Origin: Bacteroidales bacterium UBA1757
Lineage (GTDB): Bacteria > Bacteroidota > Bacteroidia > Bacteroidales > UBA1402
Direction: 5' to 3'
Assembly (NCBI GenBank): GCA_002315625.1
Contig: DCHH01000112.1
Location: 1 to 10,375 of the forward strand
Length of the DNA stretch: 10,375 nt
Below are positions 1 to 7,065 of this stretch, one piece after another (the stretch's first letter is position 1; the number at the start of each line of letters is the position of its first letter). The translations under genes and the position numbers were made by a program. The notes under the pieces were generated by a model. That model was not told the DNA's origin. It saw nothing but the letters and a program-made list of their open reading frames with translations, and did no database searches.

Positions 1-972
1 AACAGCCTTATTAATAATATCGTCGTCGTACTCTGGCAAAGGTTGACTCTGTTTGGTAAGGAAGTATTTGCCGGCTTCAATAAGGCAAGTACGAGGAACA
101 AGTCCTATGATTTCTGTTCCCGTGACCCGGAGGCCTCGCAAAGAAGCGGCCCGGCTTACCTCTTCAAAAGCCACATGAAGCGGGGTTGCGTGGATATCCG
201 TAATGTTCATCGATACCTGCGCAATACCATATTCCTCAATGTACCAGCCGATAGCCTTGCAGCCTTTCAGCTTGCCTGAGATCATGACAGGATTGCCGTT
301 TTCATCGTGAATAATCCGGCCGTTTTCCCGCTTTGGGCGACCTTTTTCGCGAACATCCAAAGCTATGTCCTTTGCCTTCGTAACGTCTGTAATGTCTAGA
401 TTGAAATTGACGGCTAAAAGGAAATCACGGGCTCCGACCACTGAGGCTCCACTGCGGGCTGCCTGCTCAGTATATGCACCGCCACCGAAATCGGGCATCT
501 CTTCAGGGTCTAAAATGCGTCGTGACAAAGATTCGTATTCTCCCCTTCGGCATACAGCCAAATTCCTGAAAGCGGGTCGGAAAGCAGCTGCCTCATAGCA
601 ATAAACAGGTATGCCAAGCTCTTCAAAAATGCGCTGAGAAAGTTTGCGGGCAAGAATGGCGCACTCTTCTAAGGTTATGCCGCATACAGGCACCAATGGC
701 AGAACGTCAGTAGCCCCAATACGCGGATGCTCACCCTGGTGCAAACGCATATCAATAAGTTTAGAGGCCCTTTTTACCCCCTGAAAAGCCGCCTCGACAA
801 TTGCTTCCGGATTGCCCGCGAAGGTAATAACAGTTCTGTTTGTGGCTTTTCCCGGGTCGATGTTCAATACTTTTACCCCAGCTACTGCCCCAATGCTGCC
901 GGCGATGCTGTCAATGACCTCAGGCCGCCGCCCCTCGCTGAAATTGGGGACGCACTCTATGATTCTTTCCAT
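1..972 (-). CDS. ftcD: Glutamate formimidoyltransferase (partial, 3' end outside window)
   Basis: This enzyme moves the formimino group of N-formimino-glutamate to tetrahydrofolate, the last step of the histidine-to-glutamate route, in the cytoplasm. My translation from the ATG at 972 gives 324 residues with no stop. It opens with MERIIECVPNFSEG, the family N-terminus, and carries HQGEHPRIGA at 78-87. His82 matches the catalytic His82 of the mammalian enzyme in sequence and position. GARDFLLAVNFNL (180-192) starts the second transferase subdomain, and IGWYIEEYGIAQVSMNIT (241-258) is also typical. These 324 residues cover about the whole transferase unit, yet the frame stays open with an acidic stretch (EYDDDIINKAV). 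A fused cyclodeaminase domain could therefore follow, as in bifunctional FTCD; this cannot be decided here. The gene lies 31 bp downstream of yjgR on the same strand and may share its transcript. Other histidine-degradation genes may lie beyond position 1. The family call is very secure. Confidence 0.95.
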   Translation of the reverse strand, partial: MERIIECVPNFSEGRRPEVIDSIAGSIGAVAGVKVLNIDPGKATNRTVITFAGNPEAIVEAAFQGVKRASKLIDMRLHQGEHPRIGATDVLPLVPVCGITLEECAILARKLSQRIFEELGIPVYCYEAAAFRPAFRNLAVCRRGEYESLSRRILDPEEMPDFGGGAYTEQAARSGASVVGARDFLLAVNFNLDITDVTKAKDIALDVREKGRPKRENGRIIHDENGNPVMISGKLKGCKAIGWYIEEYGIAQVSMNITDIHATPLHVAFEEVSRAASLRGLRVTGTEIIGLVPRTCLIEAGKYFLTKQSQPLPEYDDDIINKAV

Positions 973-1003
973 ACTTCTCAGATGCCAGGACGCAAACTGT
1001 TCG

Positions 1004-2551
1004 TTACTTACGGAACATAGAACCGAGCAGGCTGCGCACTATCTGGTTGCCTATCTGGCGACCGACTGATGAAGCTGCCGAACCGAGGGCCTTCTCTAAC
1101 GGAGTCTGACGGGTAGAACGTTTTGCAGAAGATGAAGTTGAGCGAGAAGAAGTAGTCTGACGGCTCATTGCTGCTTTCTCGGCAGCTCTCTCTGCCCTAA
1201 GCTGGGATTCTTTGGCCTTTTGCTCCTCAAGCGCTTTTTTCTGTTCCTGCTCTTTCCGCTGCTCAGAAAGTTTTTGCTCGGTCAATATCTCGTATGCACT
1301 TTCACGGTCGAAGTAGCGGTCGTAGATACCGTATAGCCGTGAAGACTGGATAAGCCTGCGGCGCTCTTCAGGCGATATTGCTCCTATGCTGCTAAGCGGG
1401 AAGAGAATCTTGGCCCGCTCTACTATAGCCGGGACACCTTTTTCATCAAGGAACGAAACAAGAGCCTCACCAGTACCGAGCTCCATAAGAACATCCTCTG
1501 TCTTGAAGGCACTATTGGCACGGAATGATTCGGCGGCAGCCTTCACCCCCTTCATATCTTTCGGAGTATAGGCTCTGAGTGCATGCTGGACACGGTTGCC
1601 AAGCTGTCCAAGGATAGAATCGGGTATGTCGGACGGATTCTGGGTGATAAAATAGACACCTACTCCTTTTGAACGGATAAGGCGTACAACCTGCTCAATC
1701 TTATCAACCAGCGCCTTTGAGGTCTCATCGAAAAGCATGTGGGCCTCATCGAAGAAGAACACGAACTTAGGCAGTGCCTGGTCGCCCACTTCCGGCAGGT
1801 TGGTATATAACTCTGAAAGCAGCCAAAGCAGGAAGGTGGAATAGAGTTTCGGATTGAGCATCAGCTTGTCGGCTGCCAGGACGTTCATCACACCTTTTCC
1901 TCCTTCATTCTGAATAAAATCGAAGACATTGAACGAAGGCTCGCCGAAGAATTTGTCAGCACCCTCGGCCTCAAGGGTCAGTAATGCCCGCTGTATGGCC
2001 CCAACGGAAGCGGTGGAGACATTACCGTAGGATGCTGTGAAAGTCTTGGCGTTGTTTGCCACGTAATCGAGCATCATACGAAGGTCTTTCATGTCAATCA
2101 GCAGGAGCCCTTTGTCGTCAGCCACCTTGAAGACTATCTGAAGCACACCGGCCTGAACATCCGTGAGGTTGAGCAGACGGGCCAACATAACTGGTCCCAT
2201 AGCCGAAATGGTGGTGCGAAGGGGATGTCCCTGCTCACCATACACGTCAAAAAAGCGGGTTGGACAGGGGGAGAAGGCTGGAGAGTCGATACCAAATTCT
2301 GCGCATCTGGCATCAATGAACTTGTTTCGGCCGCCAGTCTGCGAAATGCCGGACAAGTCTCCCTTCATGTCGGCCATGAAACATGGAACACCTGCCGACG
2401 AAAATGTCTCTGCCAATACTTGCAGAGTGACTGTCTTTCCTGTTCCTGTGGCACCGGCAATCAGTCCGTGCCGGTTGGCCATTTTACCTTGAATGCAAAT
2501 CGGTCCGTTCGGGCCATGCGCCACATACAGCGCTCCTTCTGGTGTGTACAT
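1004..2551 (-). CDS. yjgR: HerA-like / DUF853 (YjgR family) P-loop ATPase
   Basis: This 515-residue protein is a cytoplasmic RecA-fold ATPase of the HerA/FtsK-related DUF853 group. Members are usually annotated as helicase HerA-like, but their substrate is not known. Walker A is GATGTGKT at 33-40, followed by ADMKGDLSG (60-68), a family signature. Walker B is FVFFFDEAHM (263-272), with Asp268 and Glu269. FITQNPSDIPDSILGQLGNR (301-320) fits the sensor region. Residues about 423-463 are rich in Glu, Gln, Lys and Ala and probably form a coiled coil. A Ser/Thr/Arg-rich linker (464-482) follows, then the conserved-looking tail GRQIGNQIVRSLLGSMF (497-513). The length is normal for the family. The start at 2551 is the only good one: the N-terminus begins just ahead of the domain, and a promoter lies about 50 bp upstream. 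The family call is firm; the biological role is unknown. Confidence 0.93.
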   Translation of the reverse strand: MYTPEGALYVAHGPNGPICIQGKMANRHGLIAGATGTGKTVTLQVLAETFSSAGVPCFMADMKGDLSGISQTGGRNKFIDARCAEFGIDSPAFSPCPTRFFDVYGEQGHPLRTTISAMGPVMLARLLNLTDVQAGVLQIVFKVADDKGLLLIDMKDLRMMLDYVANNAKTFTASYGNVSTASVGAIQRALLTLEAEGADKFFGEPSFNVFDFIQNEGGKGVMNVLAADKLMLNPKLYSTFLLWLLSELYTNLPEVGDQALPKFVFFFDEAHMLFDETSKALVDKIEQVVRLIRSKGVGVYFITQNPSDIPDSILGQLGNRVQHALRAYTPKDMKGVKAAAESFRANSAFKTEDVLMELGTGEALVSFLDEKGVPAIVERAKILFPLSSIGAISPEERRRLIQSSRLYGIYDRYFDRESAYEILTEQKLSEQRKEQEQKKALEEQKAKESQLRAERAAEKAAMSRQTTSSRSTSSSAKRSTRQTPLEKALGSAASSVGRQIGNQIVRSLLGSMFRK

Positions 2552-2602
2552 ATCTGTGTTGAGTTAGAATCGTTATCGCGCTGCAAAAAAATGCACTGCC
2601 CC

Positions 2603-2634
2603 CAAAATTAGGGAGAAAGTCTGAAACTGCCAAA
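2603..2634 (-). promoter_or_regulatory. Bacteroidales-type promoter for yjgR(-ftcD)
   Basis: Read on the minus strand, TTTG (2634-2631) is followed after 20 bp by TAATTTTG (2610-2603). This matches the Bacteroides primary sigma consensus of a TTTG/TTG -33 element and a TAnnTTTG -7 element. Transcription would start near 2596, leaving a leader of about 45 nt before the ATG at 2551. No Shine-Dalgarno sequence is evident. The match is seen in the sequence; activity is inferred. Confidence 0.7.
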
Positions 2635-2676
2635 TAAAACCACAAAGGGTGCTGACGGAAAACAAAATGGTAGGTA

Positions 2677-2707
2677 TTTGTTATTTTATTATTTTGTAAT
2701 AATTTTG
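2677..2707 (+). promoter_or_regulatory. Bacteroidales-type promoter for yifB
   Basis: TTTG at 2677-2680 is followed after 19 bp by TAATTTTG at 2700-2707, a full match to the Bacteroides -33/-7 consensus. Transcription would start near 2712-2715, giving a very short AT-rich leader of about 20 nt before the ATG at 2733 with no Shine-Dalgarno motif. The -7 box is identical to that of the divergent yjgR promoter, and the two -33 boxes lie about 42 bp apart. Confidence 0.72.
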
Positions 2708-2732
2708 CGGTCATCATCTAATATTTATTTTT

Positions 2733-4274
2733 ATGCTTGTAAAATTGATTACCGCAGCTATACAGGGCATCGTTTCAATCCCGGTTGGAGTTGAGGTTAC
2801 CCTTCGCAGGGGAATTGGTTTCTCCCTTGTCGGACTTCCTGACAGTTCTGTCCGTGAAAGTCATGAACGGATAAGATCTGCTCTGAAAATGTGCAATATG
2901 GATATGCCACGCAGGCAGACCACTATCAATATGACCCCGGCCGACCTGAAAAAAGAGGGTGCCGGATATGACCTCCCGCTTAGCGTTGCACTGATGGCAG
3001 CAGGTGGATTCGTACCAGTTGAGGCTGTCGATAATTCCGTTTTCATCGGAGAATTGTCGCTTGACGGTTCTCTCCTACCCGTCCGCGGCATCCTGCCCAT
3101 AGCCATTATGACCCGGGATTTGGGCTATGAAAAACTGTTTGTCCCGGCCGAAAATGCACAGGAAGCAGCCGTTGTCGATGGCATCGAAGTCTATGGCATC
3201 AGACGGTTGGACGAACTCCGACAACTATTGTGCGACGAGGTGGAGAAAACGGGCTTCCTTGTGAAAAGTATCGGCTGGGAGGAGCCCAAGGCTTTCTCTG
3301 AAGTTGATTTTGCCGACGTGAAAGGACAATACCAGGCAAAACGGGCATTGGAAGTGGCATGCAGCGGGGGTCACAATGCGATTCTCATAGGCAGTCCAGG
3401 AAGCGGCAAAAGCATGATGGCTAAGTGCATCCCTGGCATTCTGCCACCCATGACTCTGGAAGAATCACTTACTACCACCAAGGTCTATTCGGTAGCAAAA
3501 AAAGGGAATTTGCAGAATGGACTTATAACCACACGGCCATTCCGTTCCCCACACCATACCATCAGCCCGGTGGCAATGATAGGCGGCGGCAAAGACCCTC
3601 AGCCCGGGGAAATATCATTGGCTTCAAACGGAGTACTCTATCTTGATGAATTCGCCGAGTTCCCAAGAAGTGTGCTGGAAGTGCTACGGCAACCTTTGGA
3701 GGATCGCACCATTACCGTATCAAGAGCCGCATACAGCGTCGATTACCCTGCTGATTTCATGTTAGTCGCCTCAATGAATCCTTGTCCCTGCGGCTATTAT
3801 AACCACCCGACCAGACAATGCACCTGTACCCCCGTTCAAGTCCAAAAATATATGGGGCGAGTGTCAGGTCCGTTGATGGATCGTATAGATCTTCATATAG
3901 AAATATTGCCTATCAGTTTTGAGGAAATCAATGACAGAAAACCGACTGAAAGCAGTGCAGTAATCCGAGAGCGGGTGGTGAGGACGAGGGCCATTCAGGC
4001 AAAGAGATATGCCGATGAAAACGGAATTTTCTGCAATGCTCAGATGGACAGCAGGCTGCTGACCAGACACGCCACGCTCAGTAAGGGAGGAGAATTGCTG
4101 ATGAAAAATGCCGTCGAAAGGCTACAACTATCAGCCAGGGCATATACCCGCATACTGAAAGTCGCCCGCACCATTGCCGACATGGAGGAATCTCCCGACA
4201 TCCGCGAACGCGACCTGGCGGAAGCTATTCAATACCGCACCCTCGACCGCAACACTTGGGGCCGGGAGTGGTAA
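2733..4274 (+). CDS. yifB: YifB/ComM family Mg-chelatase-like AAA+ ATPase
   Basis: This 513-residue protein matches the usual YifB/ComM length and layout. Residues 1 to about 170 form the Lon-protease-like (ribosomal S5 fold) N-terminal domain, with SLVGLPDSSVRESHERIRSA (31-50) and the segment GELSLDGSLLPVRGILP (106-122). The AAA+ module begins about residue 190 with DFADVKGQ. It has Walker A GSPGSGKS (220-227), Walker B VLYLDEFAEF (301-310) and sensor segment SMNPCPCG (347-354). Cysteines 351, 353, 363 and 365 make the family's characteristic Cys cluster, and SGPLMDRIDLHIE (378-390) follows. A Mg-chelatase C-terminal helical domain ends the protein. In naturally transformable proteobacteria, ComM is a helicase that aids branch migration during integration of incoming DNA; YifB is widespread in non-competent bacteria too, so its role here is open. 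The gene is transcribed alone, divergent from yjgR and convergent with the YitT gene 15 bp away. The start fits both the family N-terminus and the promoter. Confidence 0.96.
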   Translation: MLVKLITAAIQGIVSIPVGVEVTLRRGIGFSLVGLPDSSVRESHERIRSALKMCNMDMPRRQTTINMTPADLKKEGAGYDLPLSVALMAAGGFVPVEAVDNSVFIGELSLDGSLLPVRGILPIAIMTRDLGYEKLFVPAENAQEAAVVDGIEVYGIRRLDELRQLLCDEVEKTGFLVKSIGWEEPKAFSEVDFADVKGQYQAKRALEVACSGGHNAILIGSPGSGKSMMAKCIPGILPPMTLEESLTTTKVYSVAKKGNLQNGLITTRPFRSPHHTISPVAMIGGGKDPQPGEISLASNGVLYLDEFAEFPRSVLEVLRQPLEDRTITVSRAAYSVDYPADFMLVASMNPCPCGYYNHPTRQCTCTPVQVQKYMGRVSGPLMDRIDLHIEILPISFEEINDRKPTESSAVIRERVVRTRAIQAKRYADENGIFCNAQMDSRLLTRHATLSKGGELLMKNAVERLQLSARAYTRILKVARTIADMEESPDIRERDLAEAIQYRTLDRNTWGREW

Positions 4275-4289
4275 TTATTAGAGAACTCT

Positions 4290-5258
4290 CTACTTCTCGC
4301 CGGTATTGATACTGTCTTCAGGCAAAGCGTGACGATGTCTGGACTTAGTGTGCCAGAGGCCATAGATTTCAGTGACATTTCCAGCTGTGACAAAAGCATT
4401 TATGGAATTTTTACGCATAAACTCCATCACTTCTGCAAATTCGTTCTGGGTGAGCAATGCCTGTATCTCCTTGTTTTGCTGCATGCTGTAGCCACCCGTA
4501 ACTTCGTAGATACTGCACCCACGGTCCAGCGTCTCAATGATATATTTCCTAATCGTCTCATGCTGGGCTGAAATGATACAGACCCGTTTGCGTTTGTTGA
4601 GGCCCGCAGTAAAGAAATCGACAATCAGGCCATTCATCCAAGTGGCAATCAGACCGATTACCACCATTCTGACAGGATTGACCAAAAAGCTGGCGCCCAC
4701 AATCACGAATCCGGAAGCCGCCACAGCATTACCTATGTCCATGTGGCAATAGACATTCAGGATTTTGGCGACTATATCCAAACCGCCCGTTGACGCATTA
4801 ATATGGAAAAGCAAAGCCTGCGCAGCACTGAAGAGCAGAATAATACAAATCAGATCAAACCACAGGTCGTTCATTACGGTGGTCTGGCCCGGTTCGGTGA
4901 AGAAATTCTCTACCGGGTATATCCACGCCCAGAAATCGACAGTCGGACCCATAATCAGTGCCGTATAAACGGTTTTCAGTCCGAATTCCTTGCCCAACAG
5001 TGCGTACGCCAATACTAAGAGAATGGCATTTAGGATAAGGATTACCATTGAGACTTTGATTTCAATGCCGGCAAAGCCGAGCAAATCCACAAGCACAATG
5101 GAAAGACCGGCGATACTGCCCATGATTATGTGGGTTGGCTCGATGAAATAATAGACGGCAGCACCGACAATCATCATGCCTATGGTCATAATGAACAGTT
5201 CTTTCCAGAACTTCCATGTTTTCAGGGCATCAATACCCATTTGAATTGTTTTATTCAT
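4290..5258 (-). CDS. YitT family (DUF161/DUF2179) membrane protein
   Basis: This is an inner-membrane protein of the YitT family, found widely in bacteria without an established substrate. Counting from the ATG at 5258 (322 residues), hydrophobic segments lie near 20-41, 44-62, 68-89, 97-113 and 132-152, with one long or two short ones at 175-216, so five to seven in all. HINASTGGLDIVAKILN (152-168) is a typical family segment. Residues 222-303 form the cytosolic DUF2179 domain, recognisable from KRKRVCIISA and TGGYS (254-258). An in-frame ATG at 5291 would add 11 residues (MTVQISKVRIS) but lies inside the end of cysE. I prefer 5258, 13 bp after the cysE stop, because it avoids a 20-bp overlap and MNKTIQ is a more typical N-terminus. 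The gene is third in an apparent cysK-cysE-yitT operon, so a link to cysteine or sulfur traffic is possible but inferred from position only. Confidence 0.9.
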   Translation of the reverse strand: MNKTIQMGIDALKTWKFWKELFIMTIGMMIVGAAVYYFIEPTHIIMGSIAGLSIVLVDLLGFAGIEIKVSMVILILNAILLVLAYALLGKEFGLKTVYTALIMGPTVDFWAWIYPVENFFTEPGQTTVMNDLWFDLICIILLFSAAQALLFHINASTGGLDIVAKILNVYCHMDIGNAVAASGFVIVGASFLVNPVRMVVIGLIATWMNGLIVDFFTAGLNKRKRVCIISAQHETIRKYIIETLDRGCSIYEVTGGYSMQQNKEIQALLTQNEFAEVMEFMRKNSINAFVTAGNVTEIYGLWHTKSRHRHALPEDSINTGEK

Positions 5259-5271
5259 AGAAATGCGAACT

Positions 5272-6027
5272 TTAGAAATTTGAACCGTCATTGCTTGAAG
5301 TCACTTCGTCTGCTCGTCCCTGGCGAATAAGGGAACATGGAGGCACATCATGTGTCAGCCAGATATTGCCGCCAATTATGGAATCATGTCCGATAGTGAC
5401 CCGGCCAAGAATTGAAGTGTTGGAATAAACCGTCACATTATCCTCCAGAATAGGATGACGCGGCTTGTCAATCGGTCGGCCAGCCTCATCGTAACTGAAG
5501 GATTTGGCGCCAAGTGTAACCCCCTGATATAACATGACATGGTTTCCGATTATACTTGTAGCACCAATCACCACACCAGTACCATGGTCTATGGCAAAAT
5601 ACTCGCCAATTTTTGCCGCAGGATGGATGTCTATTCCAGTCAGACTGTGCGCCATTTCTGTCAGAATACGCGGAATACGCGGAACTCCCAACACATATAG
5701 CCGGTGGGCGGTACGGTAGTGAAGCATGACCTTGACCAGCGGGTAGCACAATATGACTTCTCCCATATCCACCACAGCGGGATCATTATGGGTCACAGCC
5801 TCAACATCGGTATGGAGCAGTCTTGCAATTTCCGGCAAAGATTCCACAAAATCCTGAGCTATGGAAGAAGCGTCGTCCATGACAGTCTGTATCTGCCTTT
5901 GTAATATGTCGTGAATGGCAACAGGGCCGTTTGTCCACCTTGGGACATCAGAATAGTCAGGAAAGACAACGAACTTGATAAGCTCCATCATCTTTTCGAG
6001 CTCTCTGGTACTGGTAGAATATTTCAT
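5272..6027 (-). CDS. cysE: Serine O-acetyltransferase (CysE/EpsC)
   Basis: This enzyme acetylates L-serine with acetyl-CoA to O-acetylserine, the substrate of cysteine synthase, in the cytoplasm. The 251-residue protein has an N-terminal helical domain to about residue 130, then a left-handed beta-helix of hexapeptide repeats. The signature TGIDIHPAAKIG (130-141) with Asp133 leads to IDHGTGVVIG (146-155), where His148 corresponds to the catalytic His158 of E. coli CysE. RHPIL (190-194) supplies the second conserved His (191), and VTLGAKS (170-176) is the usual acetyl-CoA-site turn. The segment VPRIPRILTEMAHS resembles the EpsC branch. As I recall, EpsC proteins of this group are often around 300 residues, so this one may be short at its N-terminus. 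The start is well fixed: the ATG lies two bases after the cysK stop. The short C-terminal tail after the helix (232-251) is where some SATs contact CysK or sense cysteine, but I cannot judge that here. Confidence 0.95.
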   Translation of the reverse strand: MKYSTSTRELEKMMELIKFVVFPDYSDVPRWTNGPVAIHDILQRQIQTVMDDASSIAQDFVESLPEIARLLHTDVEAVTHNDPAVVDMGEVILCYPLVKVMLHYRTAHRLYVLGVPRIPRILTEMAHSLTGIDIHPAAKIGEYFAIDHGTGVVIGATSIIGNHVMLYQGVTLGAKSFSYDEAGRPIDKPRHPILEDNVTVYSNTSILGRVTIGHDSIIGGNIWLTHDVPPCSLIRQGRADEVTSSNDGSNF

Positions 6028-6029
6028 AA

Positions 6030-6944
6030 TCAGTCAAAAATTCCGGTTGAAAGATAGCGTTCGCCCGTATCGGGGAGCAAAGCAACAATCATTTTTCCCG
6101 CATTGGTCCGAGAAGTCGCCTGCAGGAGTGCAGCATGGAAAGCCGCTCCGGACGAGATACCCGCCAGAATGCCATATTTGCGGGCAAGAAAACGGGCCGC
6201 CTCAAAAGCGTTATTATCACTGACACTGACAATTTTGTCCACAATACGCGCATCGTATGTTTGAGGGATAAAATTCGGTCCTATTCCCTGAAGTCCGTGG
6301 ACACCAGGAGAGCCTCCCGACAAAACCGGCGAATTTTCAGGCTCAACAGCCACGATTTCAACGGAAGATTTATGCCGTTTCAGACATTGCCCGACTCCAC
6401 TCAATGTTCCTCCTGTACCGACTCCGGCAACAAAAATATCGACTTCCCCTTCCGTGTCATTCCATATTTCCTCCCCGGTGGTTCGTTCATGAATGGCGGG
6501 GTTGGAAGGGTTGGTGAACTGTCCTGGCATGAAAGCTCCTGAAATTTCCCTGCACAATTCTTCAGCCTTGCGTATGGAACCGGTCATACCTTCTGCTCCG
6601 GGAGTCAGAACAATGGTGGCTCCGTATGCCTTCAGTAAGTTGCGGCGTTCCAGACTCATCGTGTCAGGCATTGTGAAAATAGTCTTATATCCCTTCACCG
6701 CACCAATCCAGGCCAACCCGACCCCGGTATTGCCACTGGTCGGTTCAATAATAGTTGCACCTTCCTTGAGAAGTCCTTTGGATTCGGCGTCTTCAATCAT
6801 TGAAAGGGCGGTACGGTCCTTGATGCTCCCTCCCGGATTAAAGCACTCCAGCTTGAGCAGCAGGCGGCCTTTCTGATTGTCCAGACCGGATATCTCCAAC
6901 ATAGGAGTGCCGCCAATAATATCTGTCAGATTCTGATAAATCAT
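6030..6944 (-). CDS. cysK: Cysteine synthase A (O-acetylserine sulfhydrylase)
   Basis: This pyridoxal-phosphate enzyme replaces the acetyl group of O-acetylserine with sulfide to give L-cysteine and acetate. The protein is 304 residues, normal for CysK. GGSIKDR (38-44) holds the PLP Schiff-base lysine, Lys42. PTSGNTG (68-74) is the substrate-binding asparagine loop, GTGGT (176-180) binds the PLP phosphate, and GISSGAA (262-268) and PDTGERYLST (291-300) complete the family pattern. The N-terminus MIYQNLTDIIGGTP is the standard opening, so the ATG at 6944 is secure, and AAGG lies close upstream as a possible weak ribosome-binding site. It is the first gene of a compact minus-strand cluster: cysE starts two bases after its stop and the YitT-family gene follows. 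The pairing of O-acetylserine producer and consumer in one unit supports both names. Cystathionine beta-synthase-type PLP enzymes are related, but no extra domain is present here. Confidence 0.97.
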   Translation of the reverse strand: MIYQNLTDIIGGTPMLEISGLDNQKGRLLLKLECFNPGGSIKDRTALSMIEDAESKGLLKEGATIIEPTSGNTGVGLAWIGAVKGYKTIFTMPDTMSLERRNLLKAYGATIVLTPGAEGMTGSIRKAEELCREISGAFMPGQFTNPSNPAIHERTTGEEIWNDTEGEVDIFVAGVGTGGTLSGVGQCLKRHKSSVEIVAVEPENSPVLSGGSPGVHGLQGIGPNFIPQTYDARIVDKIVSVSDNNAFEAARFLARKYGILAGISSGAAFHAALLQATSRTNAGKMIVALLPDTGERYLSTGIFD

Positions 6945-6963
6945 ACCTTATAATATTAGGGCA

Positions 6964-6971
6964 CAAAAGTA
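6964..6971 (-). promoter_or_regulatory. Probable -7 box for the cysK operon
   Basis: On the minus strand TACTTTTG (6971-6964) matches TAnnTTTG and sits 20 bp upstream of the cysK ATG, so transcription would start close to the start codon (near 6957). No TTTG -33 element lies at the usual distance (about 6991-6996), so this promoter, if real, is weak or needs an activator. Confidence 0.45.
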
Positions 6972-6983
6972 AGAAAAAAAGCG

Positions 6984-6991
6984 TACATTTG
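6984..6991 (+). promoter_or_regulatory. Possible -7 box for the M13 peptidase gene
   Basis: TACATTTG matches TAnnTTTG on the plus strand and would give a leader of about 68 nt before the ATG at 7066. No -33 TTTG or TTG is found 19-21 bp upstream, and the box overlaps the expected -33 region of the divergent cysK promoter. This is a weak call. Confidence 0.35.
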
Positions 6992-7007
6992 TCCCCGCAT
7001 TTCGGAT

Positions 7008-7020
7008 CATTGGTCCAATG
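7008..7020. promoter_or_regulatory. 13-bp palindrome, candidate operator
   Basis: CATTGG-T-CCAATG is a perfect dyad with 6-bp arms and a single central base. It lies between the divergent cysK and M13 peptidase genes, about 50-60 bp upstream of the predicted cysK transcription start and just downstream of the possible M13 peptidase start. A one-base loop makes an RNA hairpin unlikely, so a protein-binding site is the better reading. A chance match within a 120-bp region is still plausible. Confidence 0.3.
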
Positions 7021-7065
7021 GCAGAAACAGGAGTGAACCATTTATCATAAACCTTTCATAAAGTA

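Noticed and set aside
1004..2551. Anti-phage defence role for the HerA-like ATPase
   Set aside because: HerA-type ATPases occur in defence systems with a partner nuclease or SIR2 protein, but this is the DUF853/YjgR type, and its neighbours are ftcD and yifB with no effector gene in the window.
2225..2611. 128-codon open frame on the plus strand across the start of yjgR
   Set aside because: It is antisense to the Walker A region of the ATPase and has no recognisable domain or promoter.
4229..4309. 9-bp inverted repeat TCAATACCG / CGGTATTGA spanning the ends of yifB and yitT
   Set aside because: Both arms are inside coding sequence, 63 bp apart, and 9-bp arms at such spacing are expected several times by chance in 10 kb.
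5664..5684. Tandem 9-bp repeat (GAATACGCG, about 2.3 copies) in cysE
   Set aside because: It encodes the PRIPRI stretch of a segment that resembles conserved EpsC sequence (VPxIPRI), so it follows from protein sequence and is too short to be a meaningful repeat array.
7045..7062. Direct repeat TCATAAA at 7045-7051 and 7056-7062 before the M13 peptidase start
   Set aside because: Two 7-bp AT-rich copies 11 bp apart in an AT-rich leader are not distinguishable from chance.
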